Shown: in pieces, positions 44,201-53,269 of the stretch
Layout of the letters: each line of letters starts with the position of its first letter
Position numbering within the stretch: the first letter of the stretch is position 1
From: Brevundimonas sp. M20
GTDB lineage: Bacteria > Pseudomonadota > Alphaproteobacteria > Caulobacterales > Caulobacteraceae
Direction of reading: 5' to 3'
Assembly: GCF_006547065.1 (NCBI RefSeq)
Contig: NZ_CP041243.1
Location: 2,433,001-2,497,000 of the forward strand
Length of the DNA stretch: 64,000 nucleotides
Position numbers and translations under genes: made by a program
The notes under the pieces: generated by a model
What the model was told of the DNA's origin: nothing
The model's input: only the letters and a program-made list of their open reading frames with translations
The model's database searches: none

Positions 44201-44676
44201 AGCGCCTGATCGCCGCCTTCGACATCATCAACGAGAATTTCCGCACCCTGTTCGAAGCCCTGTTCGGCGGCGGTCAGGCCGAGCTCAAGTTGGTCGAGAG
44301 CGACGACCCGCTGGAGGCCGGTCTGGAAATCTACGCCTGCCCGCCCGGCAAGCGTCTGTCGGTCATGAGCCTGATGTCCGGCGGCGAGCAGGCCCTGACC
44401 GCCGCCGCCCTGATCTTCGCCGTCTTCCTCGCCAATCCGGCCCCCGTCTGCGTGCTGGACGAGGTCGACGCACCGCTGGATGACGCCAACGTCGACCGCT
44501 ACTGCCGCATGCTCAACGAGATGCGCAACCGCACCGAGACCCGCTTCATCGTCATCACCCACAACCCCGTCACCATGAGCCGCATGGACCGGTTGTATGG
44601 GGTGACGATGCCGGACCGCGGGGTCAGCCAGCTGGTCAGCGTGGACCTGACGCAGGCTGAGACGCTGGTGGCGTGA
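41239..44676 (+). CDS. smc: Chromosome segregation protein SMC
   Basis: SMC with ScpA and ScpB organises the chromosome. The 1145-residue protein has Walker [20 protein letters not shown], long Ala/Glu/Arg coiled coils with a hinge at about residues 510-620, the ABC signature [20 protein letters not shown] and Walker [14 protein letters not shown]. The start is GTG 41239; it begins [20 protein letters not shown] exactly like other SMCs. The length is that of alphaproteobacterial SMCs. Scp genes are not in the window. The stop overlaps the next start. Confidence 0.96.
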   Translation: MQFQRLRLVGFKSFVDAQEFHIEPGLTGIVGPNGCGKSNVLESLRWVMGANSAKAMRGQGMDDVIFAGAANRPPRSHAEVQLTIDNAQRRAPQPFTDSPILEVSRRIDRGQGSTYRINGKEVRARDVQLLFADASTGANSPALVRQGQISELIAAKPQNRRRILEEAGGVAGLHTRRHEAELRLKAAEANLERLDDIGRELETTLGRLKREARQAEKYKKISAEIRALQASLLYVRWNDARLAAEGAAQELAEADRAVVEATTASGRAQTAALNAQEALKPAREEDAVAGALLHRASLERDRLDMAEQQARAEVERLKAEGARIAADIERETGMAGDAESELARLTEAFDRVSAEIAAAPARGPQLDAALLAAEDARRAADAEVERVAGAVAAVEARVSAENARKRDAEARVERARTQLASAQRERDALGPLETPEIEAARTALEQAQAALTAARAAVETAEADRGDKARAEQEARQAARAAEDRLGRLQTEARGLAQLLVQGKREHAPALDRVQADKGYEAALAAALGDDLDAALDARAAAYWAGATVPTPSWPKGVTPLADHVSAPDQLKARLALCGVAAKDQVAALAKDLPVGARLVTTDGDLWRWDGFVQRAEAPRPAAVRLAQRTRLSELEAEIDQGKPALDAAQTALKSATDAFRGAEERVKTARAAPFPLDKAVTAARDRVEALGREQARKEARAQALDETLTRLTAEVEAAEAALQEAQGTEAPSETLAALREELTTARAAADAARTASATARVERDSEAREVAARQSRVEGIKREREGWAGRAKDAKARVTALEKDATTTAAKLKQASDAPDQLAAQRSALLDALTTAETRRKAAADALALAETAAGDADRAARAAETAASQAREARAGLAARAEAAVEKLADATKNVEETAQMSPEELGQKLTDDAVARPPDAAGAESLLFGLEREREALGAVNLLAEEEANDYGDRLQTMKVERSDLTSAIAKLRDGIDELNAEGRERLIAAFDIINENFRTLFEALFGGGQAELKLVESDDPLEAGLEIYACPPGKRLSVMSLMSGGEQALTAAALIFAVFLANPAPVCVLDEVDAPLDDANVDRYCRMLNEMRNRTETRFIVITHNPVTMSRMDRLYGVTMPDRGVSQLVSVDLTQAETLVA

Positions 44677-45551
44677 TGAGGCGCTTGCCTCTGGACCTCA
44701 TTCTGGCGGGACTGGCGACCGTGGCTGTCGTGGCCGTCCATGCCGCTGACCTTAAGTTTGAGGCTACCGCCTGGCTCAGGCAGGCCCGCACCCTTCCCAT
44801 GGCGGAACAGCCCCGGCCGCCCGAACTCAGCATCTACTGCCGGGAACCCGGCTGCCCCTGGGGCATGATCCTCTTTGATGTTCTTGTTGACGGCCGGGGC
44901 GAGGTCGAGGCGCTTCGTTTCAACGACCAGATCGGGGACCTGTCCAACGCTACCCGGGCCGCCGCCGCCGAGGCCGCCAGGGAGGCATGGTGGCGAGACG
45001 CGCGCCCCGGCCAAACCATCCGCAGTTCGCAATGGGTCAGGGTGTTGCCGCCCGTCCGGACACCGACCCGCCACATCCCGTTTCCGGGTACGAACGGAAA
45101 GCCGATCAGCATCTTCCTTGAACGCACCGGCTGCTTCGGGACCTGTCCGGCCTATCTCACCACCTTGCGTAGCGACGGCACTGTCTATTTCTGCGGCCGC
45201 GCCGGCGTCCGGGCTCTCGGCTGGCAGACAGGGCGGATCGACCCGAAGGACTTCAGCGCCTTGGTCGAGCTGTTCCGCAGAGCCGACGTCTTCTCCCTCG
45301 AAGACGAGTACACCGCCGAGGTGACCGACAATCCCACCTACATCATTGGCATCAATATCGGTGGGCAGAAGAAGATAATCGTCGACTATGTAGGCGATGA
45401 GGCGGGGATGCCTCCGGTCGTAACCCGTCTGCAGGACGCCATCGACAAGGCCGCCGGAACAGAGCGCTGGATCAAGCCACAGCCGAGCTGGACGGATTTC
45501 CGTGCCCCGCCGCCCGACTGCACGACCCCGCCAACGCCCTTTAGCGGCTGA
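44676..45551 (+). CDS. DUF6438-domain protein
   Basis: The 291-residue protein starts [20 protein letters not shown], a signal-anchor-like N-end. Its middle ISIFLERTGCFGTCPAYLTT with LRSDGTVYFCG is the DUF6438 signature (R-T-G-C-F-G-T-C-P). The first half looks like a TonB-C/energy-like domain (PWGMILFDVLVDGRGEVEAL), which would be unusual but is common in exported proteins with this domain. ATG 44676 overlaps the smc TGA (TGATG). Base composition is a little lower in GC than smc. Its stop region overlaps the convergent glycosyltransferase by 11 bp. Confidence 0.72.
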   Translation: MRRLPLDLILAGLATVAVVAVHAADLKFEATAWLRQARTLPMAEQPRPPELSIYCREPGCPWGMILFDVLVDGRGEVEALRFNDQIGDLSNATRAAAAEAAREAWWRDARPGQTIRSSQWVRVLPPVRTPTRHIPFPGTNGKPISIFLERTGCFGTCPAYLTTLRSDGTVYFCGRAGVRALGWQTGRIDPKDFSALVELFRRADVFSLEDEYTAEVTDNPTYIIGINIGGQKKIIVDYVGDEAGMPPVVTRLQDAIDKAAGTERWIKPQPSWTDFRAPPPDCTTPPTPFSG

Positions 45552-46257
45552 GCACTTCCGTCCTGACGAACCACCCGAAGATCGCCGGCCCCTCGATCAC
45601 GTAGCGCCGGAACATCCGCTTCGGCTGGCTCAGCAGGCGGTGCAGCCATTCCAGCGACAGCTGCTGGAAGATCTTCGGCGCCCGGTGCTGGCGGCCCGTC
45701 AGGAAGTCGATCGACGCCCCCACGCACAGGGTCACGCCGAACGGCCGTCCTGCGGCGCGCAGGGCATGGGCGAAGCGCTCCTGCTTGGGGAAGGAGACGC
45801 AGGCCAGCAGCACGTCCCATTCGGCGGCGGCGGCGGTCTTCACCACCGCGTCCCACTCCGGCGTGCCGGGCGTCAGCATCGGCGCTTCGATGAAGGTGAA
45901 CCGGCGGCCGGGATAGCGGGCGACCAGATCGTCGAACGCCGCCCGGTCCGGGCCGAACACGCCGAAGGTCAGGTCATGGTCCGGCGCCAGCAGGTCCGCC
46001 GTCATGTCCGACCCCGGATAAACCGACAGCCGCTTGCCCCGCAGCTTCGCCAGATGGGCCAGAATACGGCTGTCGCAGATCATCAGCGCCGCGCCGCGAT
46101 AGACGTCCTCGGCCACCCGTCCGTCCATCAGCTTGATCACATGGTCCACATTCGGCGTGACCACATAGCCGTAGGGTCCGCGCGCCATCGCGGCCACCTG
46201 CGCCAGCAGCGCGGGGCGGTCTCCGTCGGCGAAATCCAGCGTCATGAAGCGCGTCAT
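45541..46257 (-). CDS. WecG/TagA/CpsF-family glycosyltransferase
   Basis: The 238-residue protein is a GT26 enzyme: YVVTPNVDHVIKLMDGRVAE, ALMICDSRILAHLAKLRGK, FGVFGPDRAAFDDLVARYPG, LLACVSFPKQERFAHALR and the signature GVTLCVGASIDFLTGRQHRA followed by PKIFQQLSLEWLHRLLSQPK. Family members add a sugar (for example N-acetylmannosaminuronate) to a lipid-linked intermediate in surface polysaccharide synthesis. No other polysaccharide genes are adjacent. The N-end is normal length. Confidence 0.9.
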   Translation of the reverse strand: MTRFMTLDFADGDRPALLAQVAAMARGPYGYVVTPNVDHVIKLMDGRVAEDVYRGAALMICDSRILAHLAKLRGKRLSVYPGSDMTADLLAPDHDLTFGVFGPDRAAFDDLVARYPGRRFTFIEAPMLTPGTPEWDAVVKTAAAAEWDVLLACVSFPKQERFAHALRAAGRPFGVTLCVGASIDFLTGRQHRAPKIFQQLSLEWLHRLLSQPKRMFRRYVIEGPAIFGWFVRTEVLSR

Positions 46258-46306
46258 GGACGCAAGCCTACTCGAACCCCGGTCAACGTCCGGTTACGAT
46301 GGCCGG

Positions 46307-46783
46307 ATGAAACGCGTCCTGCCGCTCCTGCTGCTCTTCACCCTGCTCGCCGCCCCGGCGACAGGCCGACCACAGGAGGAGCACACGGGCGAGCATCGTT
46401 TCGTGCTGATCGGCGTCGGACGGTTCGCGGTCCTCGCCGACATGGTCTCGCTGGAGCGTGACCGGGACGGCGTCCGTCTGCGCGCCTTCCAGGTGACCGA
46501 GGCGGATTTCCACGTCGGCGATCAGGCTTACTGGGGCGGCTGGTCCTGGTGGCGCTTCGACTGCGCGGCGCACACCGCCGACCGGCTGGATTTCGCGGCC
46601 GTGAAGGCCGGCGGCGCCGAAGGTCCGGCCACGCCCGATACCGCTCCCGCCTATGAAGCCGTCGAGGGTGGAGACGCCGCCGAGCTGCTGGCCGCCGCCT
46701 GCGACCCCGCCTCCGTCGGCCCCTACGGCGTCAGCACGCTGGAAGACGCGGTCACGGTCGGGCGTGAGGCGTTGGCCTCCTAG
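46307..46783 (+). CDS. Small exported protein of unknown function
   Basis: The 158-residue protein starts MKRVLPLLLLFTLLAAPATG, a textbook Sec signal peptide. The mature part has FVLIGVGRFAVLADMVSLER, YWGGWSWWRFDCAAHTADRL and a C-terminal AACDPASVGPYG. Trp-rich and two-Cys, it is probably periplasmic. I do not recognise a domain, though the surface-adhesin-like ISRDGDxVxVxxxxV layout is vaguely similar. It lies between two convergent/divergent minus-strand genes. Confidence 0.6.
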   Translation: MKRVLPLLLLFTLLAAPATGRPQEEHTGEHRFVLIGVGRFAVLADMVSLERDRDGVRLRAFQVTEADFHVGDQAYWGGWSWWRFDCAAHTADRLDFAAVKAGGAEGPATPDTAPAYEAVEGGDAAELLAAACDPASVGPYGVSTLEDAVTVGREALAS

Positions 46784-46819
46784 GATGCCGCTCACCCCCG
46801 CGAAGGCGGGATGAGCGGA

Positions 46820-47953
46820 TCAGGAGGGTCGCTCCATCGCCCCGAGCGGAGAAGGATCAAACTCCATCCCCGAGTTCAACTGCCGCTGTCTCGGCAGCGC
46901 CTCCGGGCATTCGTCCCGGATAAAGGCCAGCATCTTCTCGCGGATTTCGCAGCGCAGGTCGAAGGCCGTGGGCGCGTTGCGGGCGCTGGCCAGACAGCGG
47001 ATCTGGGCGACCCGGTCGGTGATGTCGGTCACCTGCAGATTGACGACGTCCCCGTCCCAGCGCGGGCTTTCCTTGCAGATGCGCTCCAGCTCGGCCCTCA
47101 GCCGGTCCATCGGCGCCTCATAGTCCACATACAGGAAGGCCGTGCCGATCAGGCGCGCCGTCTCCCGCGTCCAATTCTGGAAGGGCGTGGTGATAAAATA
47201 GCTCAGCGGCAGGATCATCCGCCGCCAGTCCCACAGCTTGACCACCACATAGGTCGAGGTGATCTCCTCCACCTGTCCCCACTCGCCCTCGACGATGACG
47301 GCGTCATCCAGCCGGATCGGTTGGGCCGTGGCGATCTGGACGCCGGCGATCAGGTTGGTCAGCAGGGGCTGCAGGGCCAGACCGGCGATGATCCCGACCA
47401 CCCCCGCCGAGGCCAGCAGGCTCATCCCCCACTGCCGCACCGCCCCGATGGTCATGAGCGCCAGCCCCAGCGTCACCAGCGCGATCAGCAGCGCCGCCAC
47501 CCGCTGCAGGATGCGGGTCTGGGTCACATGCTTGCGGGCGATGAGGTTGTCTTCCTCCGCCAGATTGAAGCGCCGCATGTAGATGATCGCCCACATGTCG
47601 GACGCCCCGACGGCCATCCAGCCCAGCGTCAGGACGAAGACGAAGCCGAGGATCTGCCGGATCGTCTCCGACGGGCCGGGGTCCATGGGCGAGACCGTCA
47701 CCGCCAGCGCCAGGGCGATGATCATCACCATCACCCGCACCTTCAGACGCGCCCGCCCCACCAGCCCGCGCCAGAACAGGTCCCGTTTCCGCACCGCCAG
47801 CTTCAGCAGCCAGAACACCAGCTGGTTCGCCGCCCAGCCGATCAGCATGAAGACCGCCACGATCAGCGCGATCACCGCCCACTCGGGCAGCCAGTTGAAC
47901 TCACGCCACAGGGCGGCGATATCGCGGGACAGGTCGGTCACGAATGTCGGCAT
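46820..47953 (-). CDS. Mechanosensitive ion channel (MscS family)
   Basis: MscS channels open under osmotic downshock. The 377-residue protein has N-terminal helices (WAVIALIVAVFMLIGWAANQ, ETIRQILGFVFVLTLGWMAV), the pore helix SAGVVGIIAGLALQPLLTNL and the MscS beta domain (PIRLDDAVIVEGEWGQVEEI, MILPLSYFITTPFQNWTRET). It sits directly downstream of murG, where murC usually follows in related genomes. It is not part of cell-wall synthesis, so it marks a break in the dcw cluster. Confidence 0.9.
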   Translation of the reverse strand: MPTFVTDLSRDIAALWREFNWLPEWAVIALIVAVFMLIGWAANQLVFWLLKLAVRKRDLFWRGLVGRARLKVRVMVMIIALALAVTVSPMDPGPSETIRQILGFVFVLTLGWMAVGASDMWAIIYMRRFNLAEEDNLIARKHVTQTRILQRVAALLIALVTLGLALMTIGAVRQWGMSLLASAGVVGIIAGLALQPLLTNLIAGVQIATAQPIRLDDAVIVEGEWGQVEEITSTYVVVKLWDWRRMILPLSYFITTPFQNWTRETARLIGTAFLYVDYEAPMDRLRAELERICKESPRWDGDVVNLQVTDITDRVAQIRCLASARNAPTAFDLRCEIREKMLAFIRDECPEALPRQRQLNSGMEFDPSPLGAMERPS

Positions 47954-47997
47954 GGTGAAGCTAACGCGCGACCCGCCGGATCGTGTCCCTGTTTCTT

Positions 47998-48021
47998 CCT
48001 TCTCCCCTCCGGGGGAGAAGG
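47998..48021 (-). terminator. CT-rich hairpin after murG
   Basis: CCTTCTCCCC-TCCG-GGGGAGAAGG is a 10-bp stem starting just past the murG stop. It is the same CT-rich kind as those at 1606 and 3730 and probably ends the dcw transcript on the minus strand. Confidence 0.55.
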
Positions 48022-48022
48022 A

Positions 48023-49111
48023 TTAGCGCGCCGCCGCCTCGACAATATCCGCCAGCCGCGCCGTGGCGTCCGGCAGGGCCGCCGAACGCGCGCCCGCGCT
48101 CATGGCCGACAGACGCGCCGGGTCCGACAGGATGGCGTTCAGCGCGGCGGTCATGGCTTCGACCGTCACCGCGTCCTCCAGCATCACCTCGGCCCCGCCC
48201 GCGTCCGCCAGACTGGCGGCGTTGAAGCGCTGATGGTCGTCCATGGCGATCTTCAGCGGGATCAGCAGCGACGGCAGGGCCGCCACCGCCAGCTCCGAAC
48301 AGGTCGAGGCCCCGGCCCGCCCGATCACCAGATGCGCCGTCGACAGGCGCGCGGCCATGTCCCGGAAGAAGGGCGCCACCTCGGCCTCGATCCCGGCCTC
48401 CAGATAGATCTGGCGCGCGCTCTCCAGCGTCTCGGGCCGCGACTGCTGCTGCACCTTCAGTCGGCTGCGGATCGCCTCCGGCAGGGCCGCCAGCGCGCGC
48501 GGCGCGGTCTCGGACAGGATGCGGGCGCCCTGGCTGCCGCCGGTCACCAGCACATGGATCGGCCCGCCGTCGACCGGCGCCGCGAAGGCCCGCTCGTACA
48601 GGGCCCGGATGTCCGGGCGCACCGGATTGCCGATCAGGGTCACGCGCTCCTGAACCTTCTCCGGGACCTTCTGCAGATTGGGAAAGGATGAGGCGATGGC
48701 GCCGACCCAGGGGGCCAGCCAGCGGTTGGTCCGGCCCAGCACCGCGTTCTGTTCATGCAGCAGGGTCGGGCGCTTCTGGCTCAGCGCCGCCAGCAGGGCG
48801 GGGGCCGACGGATAACCGCCGAAGCCGACCACCACCGCCGCGTCCAGTCGCGTCAGCGCGGCCCGCGCCTGTCCCACGCCCTTCAGGATCGCCACGCCCG
48901 CCTTTGCCATGCCGAGCGGCCCGCTGCCCGTGGCGGCGTCCAGCGCCAGCCGTTCCTCGGCCGGGAAGCTATGGGCGTACTGCTCGCCCCGGTGATCGGT
49001 GGCCAGCACGATGCGCCAGCCGCGCGCGGTCAGTTCGCGCGACAGGGCCTCTGCGGGGAACATATGCCCGCCGGTGCCCCCGGCGGCGACGACGCAGACC
49101 TTCACCGCCAT
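48023..49111 (-). CDS. murG: Undecaprenyldiphospho-muramoylpentapeptide beta-N-acetylglucosaminyltransferase
   Basis: MurG converts lipid I to lipid II at the inner face of the membrane. The 362-residue protein has the N-terminal lipid-binding loop (VVAAGGTGGHMFPAEALSRE), the second G-loop VGFGGYPSAPALLAAL, HEQNAVLGRTNRWLAPWVGA, VTGGSQGARILSETAPRALA and GRAGASTCSELAVAALPSLL. This is the complete GT28 set. It is the last dcw gene in this window. A 101-residue DUF6289 gene interrupts murG from ftsW. Confidence 0.95.
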   Translation of the reverse strand: MAVKVCVVAAGGTGGHMFPAEALSRELTARGWRIVLATDHRGEQYAHSFPAEERLALDAATGSGPLGMAKAGVAILKGVGQARAALTRLDAAVVVGFGGYPSAPALLAALSQKRPTLLHEQNAVLGRTNRWLAPWVGAIASSFPNLQKVPEKVQERVTLIGNPVRPDIRALYERAFAAPVDGGPIHVLVTGGSQGARILSETAPRALAALPEAIRSRLKVQQQSRPETLESARQIYLEAGIEAEVAPFFRDMAARLSTAHLVIGRAGASTCSELAVAALPSLLIPLKIAMDDHQRFNAASLADAGGAEVMLEDAVTVEAMTAALNAILSDPARLSAMSAGARSAALPDATARLADIVEAAAR

Positions 49112-49175
49112 TCCGTCAAGCTGGTCGCCAGCCCCATTCGCAATCCACTTCAGGCTCGATGACGAGCCTCAAGGC

Positions 49176-49481
49176 TCAGTCGAAGTAACAGGTCGCCCCC
49201 GGCGTGGCGCATTGGAACTTGTACCAGTCGGAGATCAACAGATCATAATCAATACCGGAATAGCAGCGGTGGCGCATGGTCTCGGTGTACGCCGTCACCG
49301 TGCCGACCGTGTTGCGATGGCCAGAGCAGAATTCAACGTAGGTGCCGACCTGCTCCTGATGGGTTGCGTCGCTGTAGTAGTCGATGATGGTCATGTCGCG
49401 CGGGAGCGCCATGCTCGCCGTCGCCGCAAGAGCAAGGCCAGAGGCCACGGCGCCGAGAACCCAGGACTTCTTGATACGCAT
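49176..49481 (-). CDS. DUF6289-like small exported protein inserted in the dcw cluster
   Basis: The 101-residue precursor MRIKKSWVLGAVASGLALAA has a signal peptide cleaved near SMALP. The mature part is DMTIIDYYSDATHQEQVGTY, then VEFCSGHRNTVG, HRCYSGIDYDLLISDWYKFQ and CATPGATC, with four Cys. The IDYYSD-x3-x-x-VG pattern matches DUF6289. AGGGGA precedes the ATG (GTG at 49484 also in frame). It lies between ftsW and murG, 60-65 bp from each, and has lower GC than both. It is a small foreign-looking insertion in a core operon. Confidence 0.72.
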   Translation of the reverse strand: MRIKKSWVLGAVASGLALAATASMALPRDMTIIDYYSDATHQEQVGTYVEFCSGHRNTVGTVTAYTETMRHRCYSGIDYDLLISDWYKFQCATPGATCYFD

Positions 49482-49544
49482 CACGCAATCCCCTTATGGT
49501 TGATCATCAAGACAACCATGGGAATGCGGTCGATGCAATCCTGA

Positions 49545-50726
49545 CTAGGGCAGGATGCGGCGGCGTTCGCCGAGCGTGGCGCCCGGCTCATAGGCGCCCG
49601 GACGACGTCGGGTCAGGCTGAGGGCGAACCCCATCGTCAGACCCATGGCCAGCATCGACGAGCCGCCGTAGCTGATGAAGGGCAGGGTCATCCCCTTGGT
49701 CGGGATCAGGTTCAGGTTCACCGCGATATTGATGCAGGCCTGCAGCCCGATCAGCATGAACAGCCCGGCGGCCGCCACCTGCTCGAACGGGTCATTCAGC
49801 TTCATCGCCAGCCGCATCCCGCGAATGACGATGAAGGCGTACAGGCCGATCATGATCAGGCTCAGCACCAGCCCGAACTCCTCGGCGCCGACCGAATAGA
49901 TGAAGTCGGTGTGCAGGTCGGGCACGGAGCGCTTCATCACCCCCTCGCCCACGCCCCGTCCGACCAGCCCGCCCGCGCGGATGGCCTCGGACGCGCGGTC
50001 GATCTGATAGGTCGCGCCCGCGTCGTCCGAACCGAACCGGCTCAGGCGATCGCGCATGTGGCTGAAGGTGAAGAACAGCGCCACGACCCCCGCCGCGCCG
50101 GCGCCCGCCAGCGCCATCACCCACTTCAGCGGCACCCCGGCCATAAAGAAGACGGCCATGAAGGTGGTGGTGATCAGCAGGGTCTGGCCGATGTCCGGCT
50201 GGATCAGCAGCAGGCCCACCGTCACGGCCCAGACGCCGAAGGCGATGCTGACGCCCGGCACCCCCTGCCCCTTCTGCGCCTCGGAGAACATCCAGGCGGC
50301 GAAGACGATCAGGGCGGGCTTGGCGAACTCGGACGGCTGCAGGCTGAACGGCCCCAGATTGATCCAGCGCGCCGCCCCCTTCACCGTGTCCCCGATGAAG
50401 GGCAGCAGGGCCATGATGAACAGGGCGCCCAGCAGGGCCAGCACCGCGATCCGTCGCACGCCGCGCGGCGACAGGAAGGACATGACCAGCATGGCCGCCA
50501 GCCCCATCGAGGCGAAGACGATCATCCGCCACGAATAGTGGAACGGATCGCTGATCGACTGGTCAGCCAGAATGGCGGCGGGCGACGAGGCGAAGCTCAG
50601 CGCGACCCCCAGCCCCATCAGCATCAGGGCGGCGGCCAGCAGGCCGCGATCCATGGTCCAGAACCACTGGGCCAGCAGGCTCTGATCGTTGCGCGAGAAC
50701 GCGGGATTATAGCTCTGCTGGGTCAT
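49545..50726 (-). CDS. ftsW: Septal peptidoglycan glycosyltransferase FtsW
   Basis: FtsW (SEDS family) polymerises lipid II at the septum with FtsI. The 393-residue protein has about ten membrane helices, including LLAAALMLMGLGVALSFASS, the LNLGPFSLQPSEFAKPALIV block with the conserved Glu, VGLLLIQPDIGQTLLITTTF with the catalytic-region Asp and LNLIPTKGMTLPFISYGGSS. It overlaps murD by four bases (ATGA). The order murD-ftsW-murG is normal apart from the small insertion. Confidence 0.95.
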   Translation of the reverse strand: MTQQSYNPAFSRNDQSLLAQWFWTMDRGLLAAALMLMGLGVALSFASSPAAILADQSISDPFHYSWRMIVFASMGLAAMLVMSFLSPRGVRRIAVLALLGALFIMALLPFIGDTVKGAARWINLGPFSLQPSEFAKPALIVFAAWMFSEAQKGQGVPGVSIAFGVWAVTVGLLLIQPDIGQTLLITTTFMAVFFMAGVPLKWVMALAGAGAAGVVALFFTFSHMRDRLSRFGSDDAGATYQIDRASEAIRAGGLVGRGVGEGVMKRSVPDLHTDFIYSVGAEEFGLVLSLIMIGLYAFIVIRGMRLAMKLNDPFEQVAAAGLFMLIGLQACINIAVNLNLIPTKGMTLPFISYGGSSMLAMGLTMGFALSLTRRRPGAYEPGATLGERRRILP

Positions 50727-52147
50727 GCGACGCTCGCAGGTGTGGCCCCGAGCGCCAGAACGGCGGCGCGGAACGCCTCCCCCCTCGCCTCGAAGTCCGG
50801 ATATTGGTCAAAGCTGGCGGCGGCGGGGCTCAGCAGCACCACCTCGTCCCGGCCCGTCGCGGCGGCGGCCTCATAAGCCTGCTGGACGGCCGTCGCCATG
50901 TCGCCGCTGATCCGGTGCGGGGTCTCGCCCAGCCTAGCCGCGAACGGCCCGGCCGCCTCGCCGATCAGGAAGGCCTCGACCACCCGGGGGAACAGATCCT
51001 CCAGATCATCGATCCCGCCCGCCTTGGCCCGCCCGCCCGCGATCCAGAAGCTACGCTCATAGCTGGCCAGCGCCTGCCGCGCGGCGTCGGCGTTGGTGGC
51101 CTTCGAGTCGTTGACGAACCGGACCTTGCCCAGATGGCCCACGGTCTCCATCCGGTGCGCCAGACCGGGGAAGGTGAGCAAGCCCTCGACGGCGGCTTCG
51201 TGCGACACCCCGACGGCCCGCGCGGCGGCATAGGCGAACGCGGCGTTCTGGGCGTTATGGCGGCCCGGGAGGGAGCGGGCGGTGGTGATGTCGATGGCGA
51301 TTCCGTCCGGAGTCCGCAGCACGCCGTCAAACGCCGTGACCGCGCCCATCTTTCTGAAGCCGACCTGCCAGTCGTCCCAGTGATGATGTTTGACCGTCGA
51401 GATCAGCGAGACCCTGTCTTCCCGAGCGCTCAGTCCATTCGCGACCTTGAGGCCGAAAGCATCATCGATGCCCACCAGCGCCACGGCCTTCGCTCCCTGC
51501 GCCTGGAAGATTCGCGTCTTCGCCTCGACGTACCCCTCCATCCCGCCATGCCGGTCCAGATGATCCGGCGAGACGTTGGTCAGGATCGCCACGTCGGGCG
51601 CGAACCTGGTCGTCAGGTCCAGCTGATAGCTCGACACCTCGATCACATAGACGGCGTCCTTCGTCGGCTCCGGCAGGGCCAGCACGCCGATGCCGATATT
51701 GCCGCCGACATGCACCGTCAGCCCGGCCTGTTTCAGCACCCAGCCGATCAGGGCCGTCGTGGTCGATTTGCCGTTGGTCCCCGTGATGGCCACCACGCGC
51801 GGCCGCTGTCCCTCCGGCAGCGCCGCCAGCGCGCGGGCGAACAGTTCGATGTCGCCGATCACCTCGACGCCCGCGGCCCTCGCCTTCTCGACCGTCCAGT
51901 GCGGCTTGGGGTGGGTCAGCGGCGCGCCCGGCGACAGCACCAGCGCCGCGAAATCCGACCAGTCGGCGATCGTCAGGTCCTCGACCGCGAACCCTTCAGC
52001 CTCCGCCTGCATCCGGCTTGAGACGCTGTCGTCCCACAGCACCGGCAGCGCCCCGCCCGCCTTCAGCGCGCGCGCGGCCGTCAGTCCCGACCGCCCAAGG
52101 CCGAAGACCGCGATCCTCCGTCCTTCAAAGCCGGGGACGGGGATCAT
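50723..52147 (-). CDS. murD: UDP-N-acetylmuramoylalanine--D-glutamate ligase
   Basis: MurD adds D-Glu to UDP-MurNAc-Ala in the cytosol. The 474-residue protein has a Rossmann N-domain (RRIAVFGLGRSGLTAARALK), ATP loop VVAITGTNGKSTTTALIGWV, ILTNVSPDHLDRHGGMEGYV with the catalytic His and Lys region, and FVNDSKATNADAARQAL. Slightly longer than E. coli MurD. It follows mraY with a four-base gap and overlaps ftsW. Confidence 0.95.
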   Translation of the reverse strand: MIPVPGFEGRRIAVFGLGRSGLTAARALKAGGALPVLWDDSVSSRMQAEAEGFAVEDLTIADWSDFAALVLSPGAPLTHPKPHWTVEKARAAGVEVIGDIELFARALAALPEGQRPRVVAITGTNGKSTTTALIGWVLKQAGLTVHVGGNIGIGVLALPEPTKDAVYVIEVSSYQLDLTTRFAPDVAILTNVSPDHLDRHGGMEGYVEAKTRIFQAQGAKAVALVGIDDAFGLKVANGLSAREDRVSLISTVKHHHWDDWQVGFRKMGAVTAFDGVLRTPDGIAIDITTARSLPGRHNAQNAAFAYAAARAVGVSHEAAVEGLLTFPGLAHRMETVGHLGKVRFVNDSKATNADAARQALASYERSFWIAGGRAKAGGIDDLEDLFPRVVEAFLIGEAAGPFAARLGETPHRISGDMATAVQQAYEAAAATGRDEVVLLSPAAASFDQYPDFEARGEAFRAAVLALGATPASVA

Positions 52148-52151
52148 GGCT

Positions 52152-53261
52152 CTATCGCAGTTTCAGCGTCGCCAGACCGGCCAGCGCCAGCATGGCGGCG
52201 ACGATCCAGAAGCGGATCACCACGGTCGACTCCGGCCAGCCCATCTTCTCGAAATGGTGGTGGATCGGCGCCATCAGGAAGATGCGCTTTCCGGTGGCCT
52301 TGAAGTAGGCGACCTGGATCATGACCGAGGCGGCCTCGATCACGAACAGGCCGCCGACGATGCCCAGCACCAGCTCATGCTTGGTGGCCACGGCGATTGA
52401 GCCCAGCGCGCCGCCCAGGGCCAGCGAACCGGTGTCGCCCATGAAAATCTTGGCCGGCGGGGCGTTGTACCAGAGGAAGCCCACGCCCCCTCCGATGATC
52501 GCCGCCAGGAAAATGGCCAGCTCGCCCGCGCCCGGCACGTGATGGACGCCGAGATAGTCCGAGAATTTAAAGTTGCCGACCAGATAGGCGATGATGCCGA
52601 ACGCCGCCGCCGCCATCATCACCGGCACGATGGCCAGACCGTCCAGACCGTCCGTCAGGTTCACCGCGTTCGAGAAGCCGACGATCGTGAAGGCGGCGAA
52701 GATCACATAGAACCAGCCGACATTCAGCAGCACCGCCTTGAAGAAGGGGAAGGCGATGGAGGTCTCGAGGCCCGGAGAGGTCGGCGACACCGTCATCCAC
52801 AGCACCGTCAGAACGCCCGCGATGAGCGAGACGATGGTCTGGGCGATCAGCTTCTGCTTCGAGGTCAGGCCCGCCGAGGTCTGTTTGGTCACCTTGGCGT
52901 AGTCGTCGATGAAGCCCAGCACGCCGAACGCCGCCGTCACCAGCGAGACGATCCAGATGTAGGGATTGGTCAGGTCGCCCCACAGCAGCACCGCCACCGC
53001 GATGCCCGCCAGGATCATCAGGCCGCCCATGGTCGGGGTGCCGACCTTCGACAGGTGGGTGATCGGTCCGTCCGAGCGGATCGGCTGCCCCTTGCCCTGC
53101 TTGGCCCGCATCCAGTTGATGAAGCGGCTGCCCATCGCCACGGCGACGATCATGGCGGTCGCCATGGCCAGCGCCACGCGGACCGTCTGATACTGGATCA
53201 GGTTCAGCAGCGGATAGTCCGGCGCCACGTCCTGGAAATACAGATACAGCAGATAAAACAT
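52152..53261 (-). CDS. mraY: Phospho-N-acetylmuramoyl-pentapeptide transferase
   Basis: MraY transfers phospho-MurNAc-pentapeptide to undecaprenyl phosphate, making lipid I. The 369-residue protein has ten membrane helices and the family motifs [40 protein letters not shown] (D-D-Y), [15 protein letters not shown] and [17 protein letters not shown]-terminal [20 protein letters not shown] carries the HHH motif. The ATG follows GGGGAAGCT. It lies eight bases after murF. Confidence 0.96.
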   Translation of the reverse strand: MFYLLYLYFQDVAPDYPLLNLIQYQTVRVALAMATAMIVAVAMGSRFINWMRAKQGKGQPIRSDGPITHLSKVGTPTMGGLMILAGIAVAVLLWGDLTNPYIWIVSLVTAAFGVLGFIDDYAKVTKQTSAGLTSKQKLIAQTIVSLIAGVLTVLWMTVSPTSPGLETSIAFPFFKAVLLNVGWFYVIFAAFTIVGFSNAVNLTDGLDGLAIVPVMMAAAAFGIIAYLVGNFKFSDYLGVHHVPGAGELAIFLAAIIGGGVGFLWYNAPPAKIFMGDTGSLALGGALGSIAVATKHELVLGIVGGLFVIEAASVMIQVAYFKATGKRIFLMAPIHHHFEKMGWPESTVVIRFWIVAAMLALAGLATLKLR

Positions 53262-53269
53262 AGCTTCCC

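Noticed and set aside
46811..48691. A 626-codon plus-strand frame opposite the MscS and murG genes
   Set aside because: Antisense to two certain genes; Arg/His/Gln-rich without a domain.
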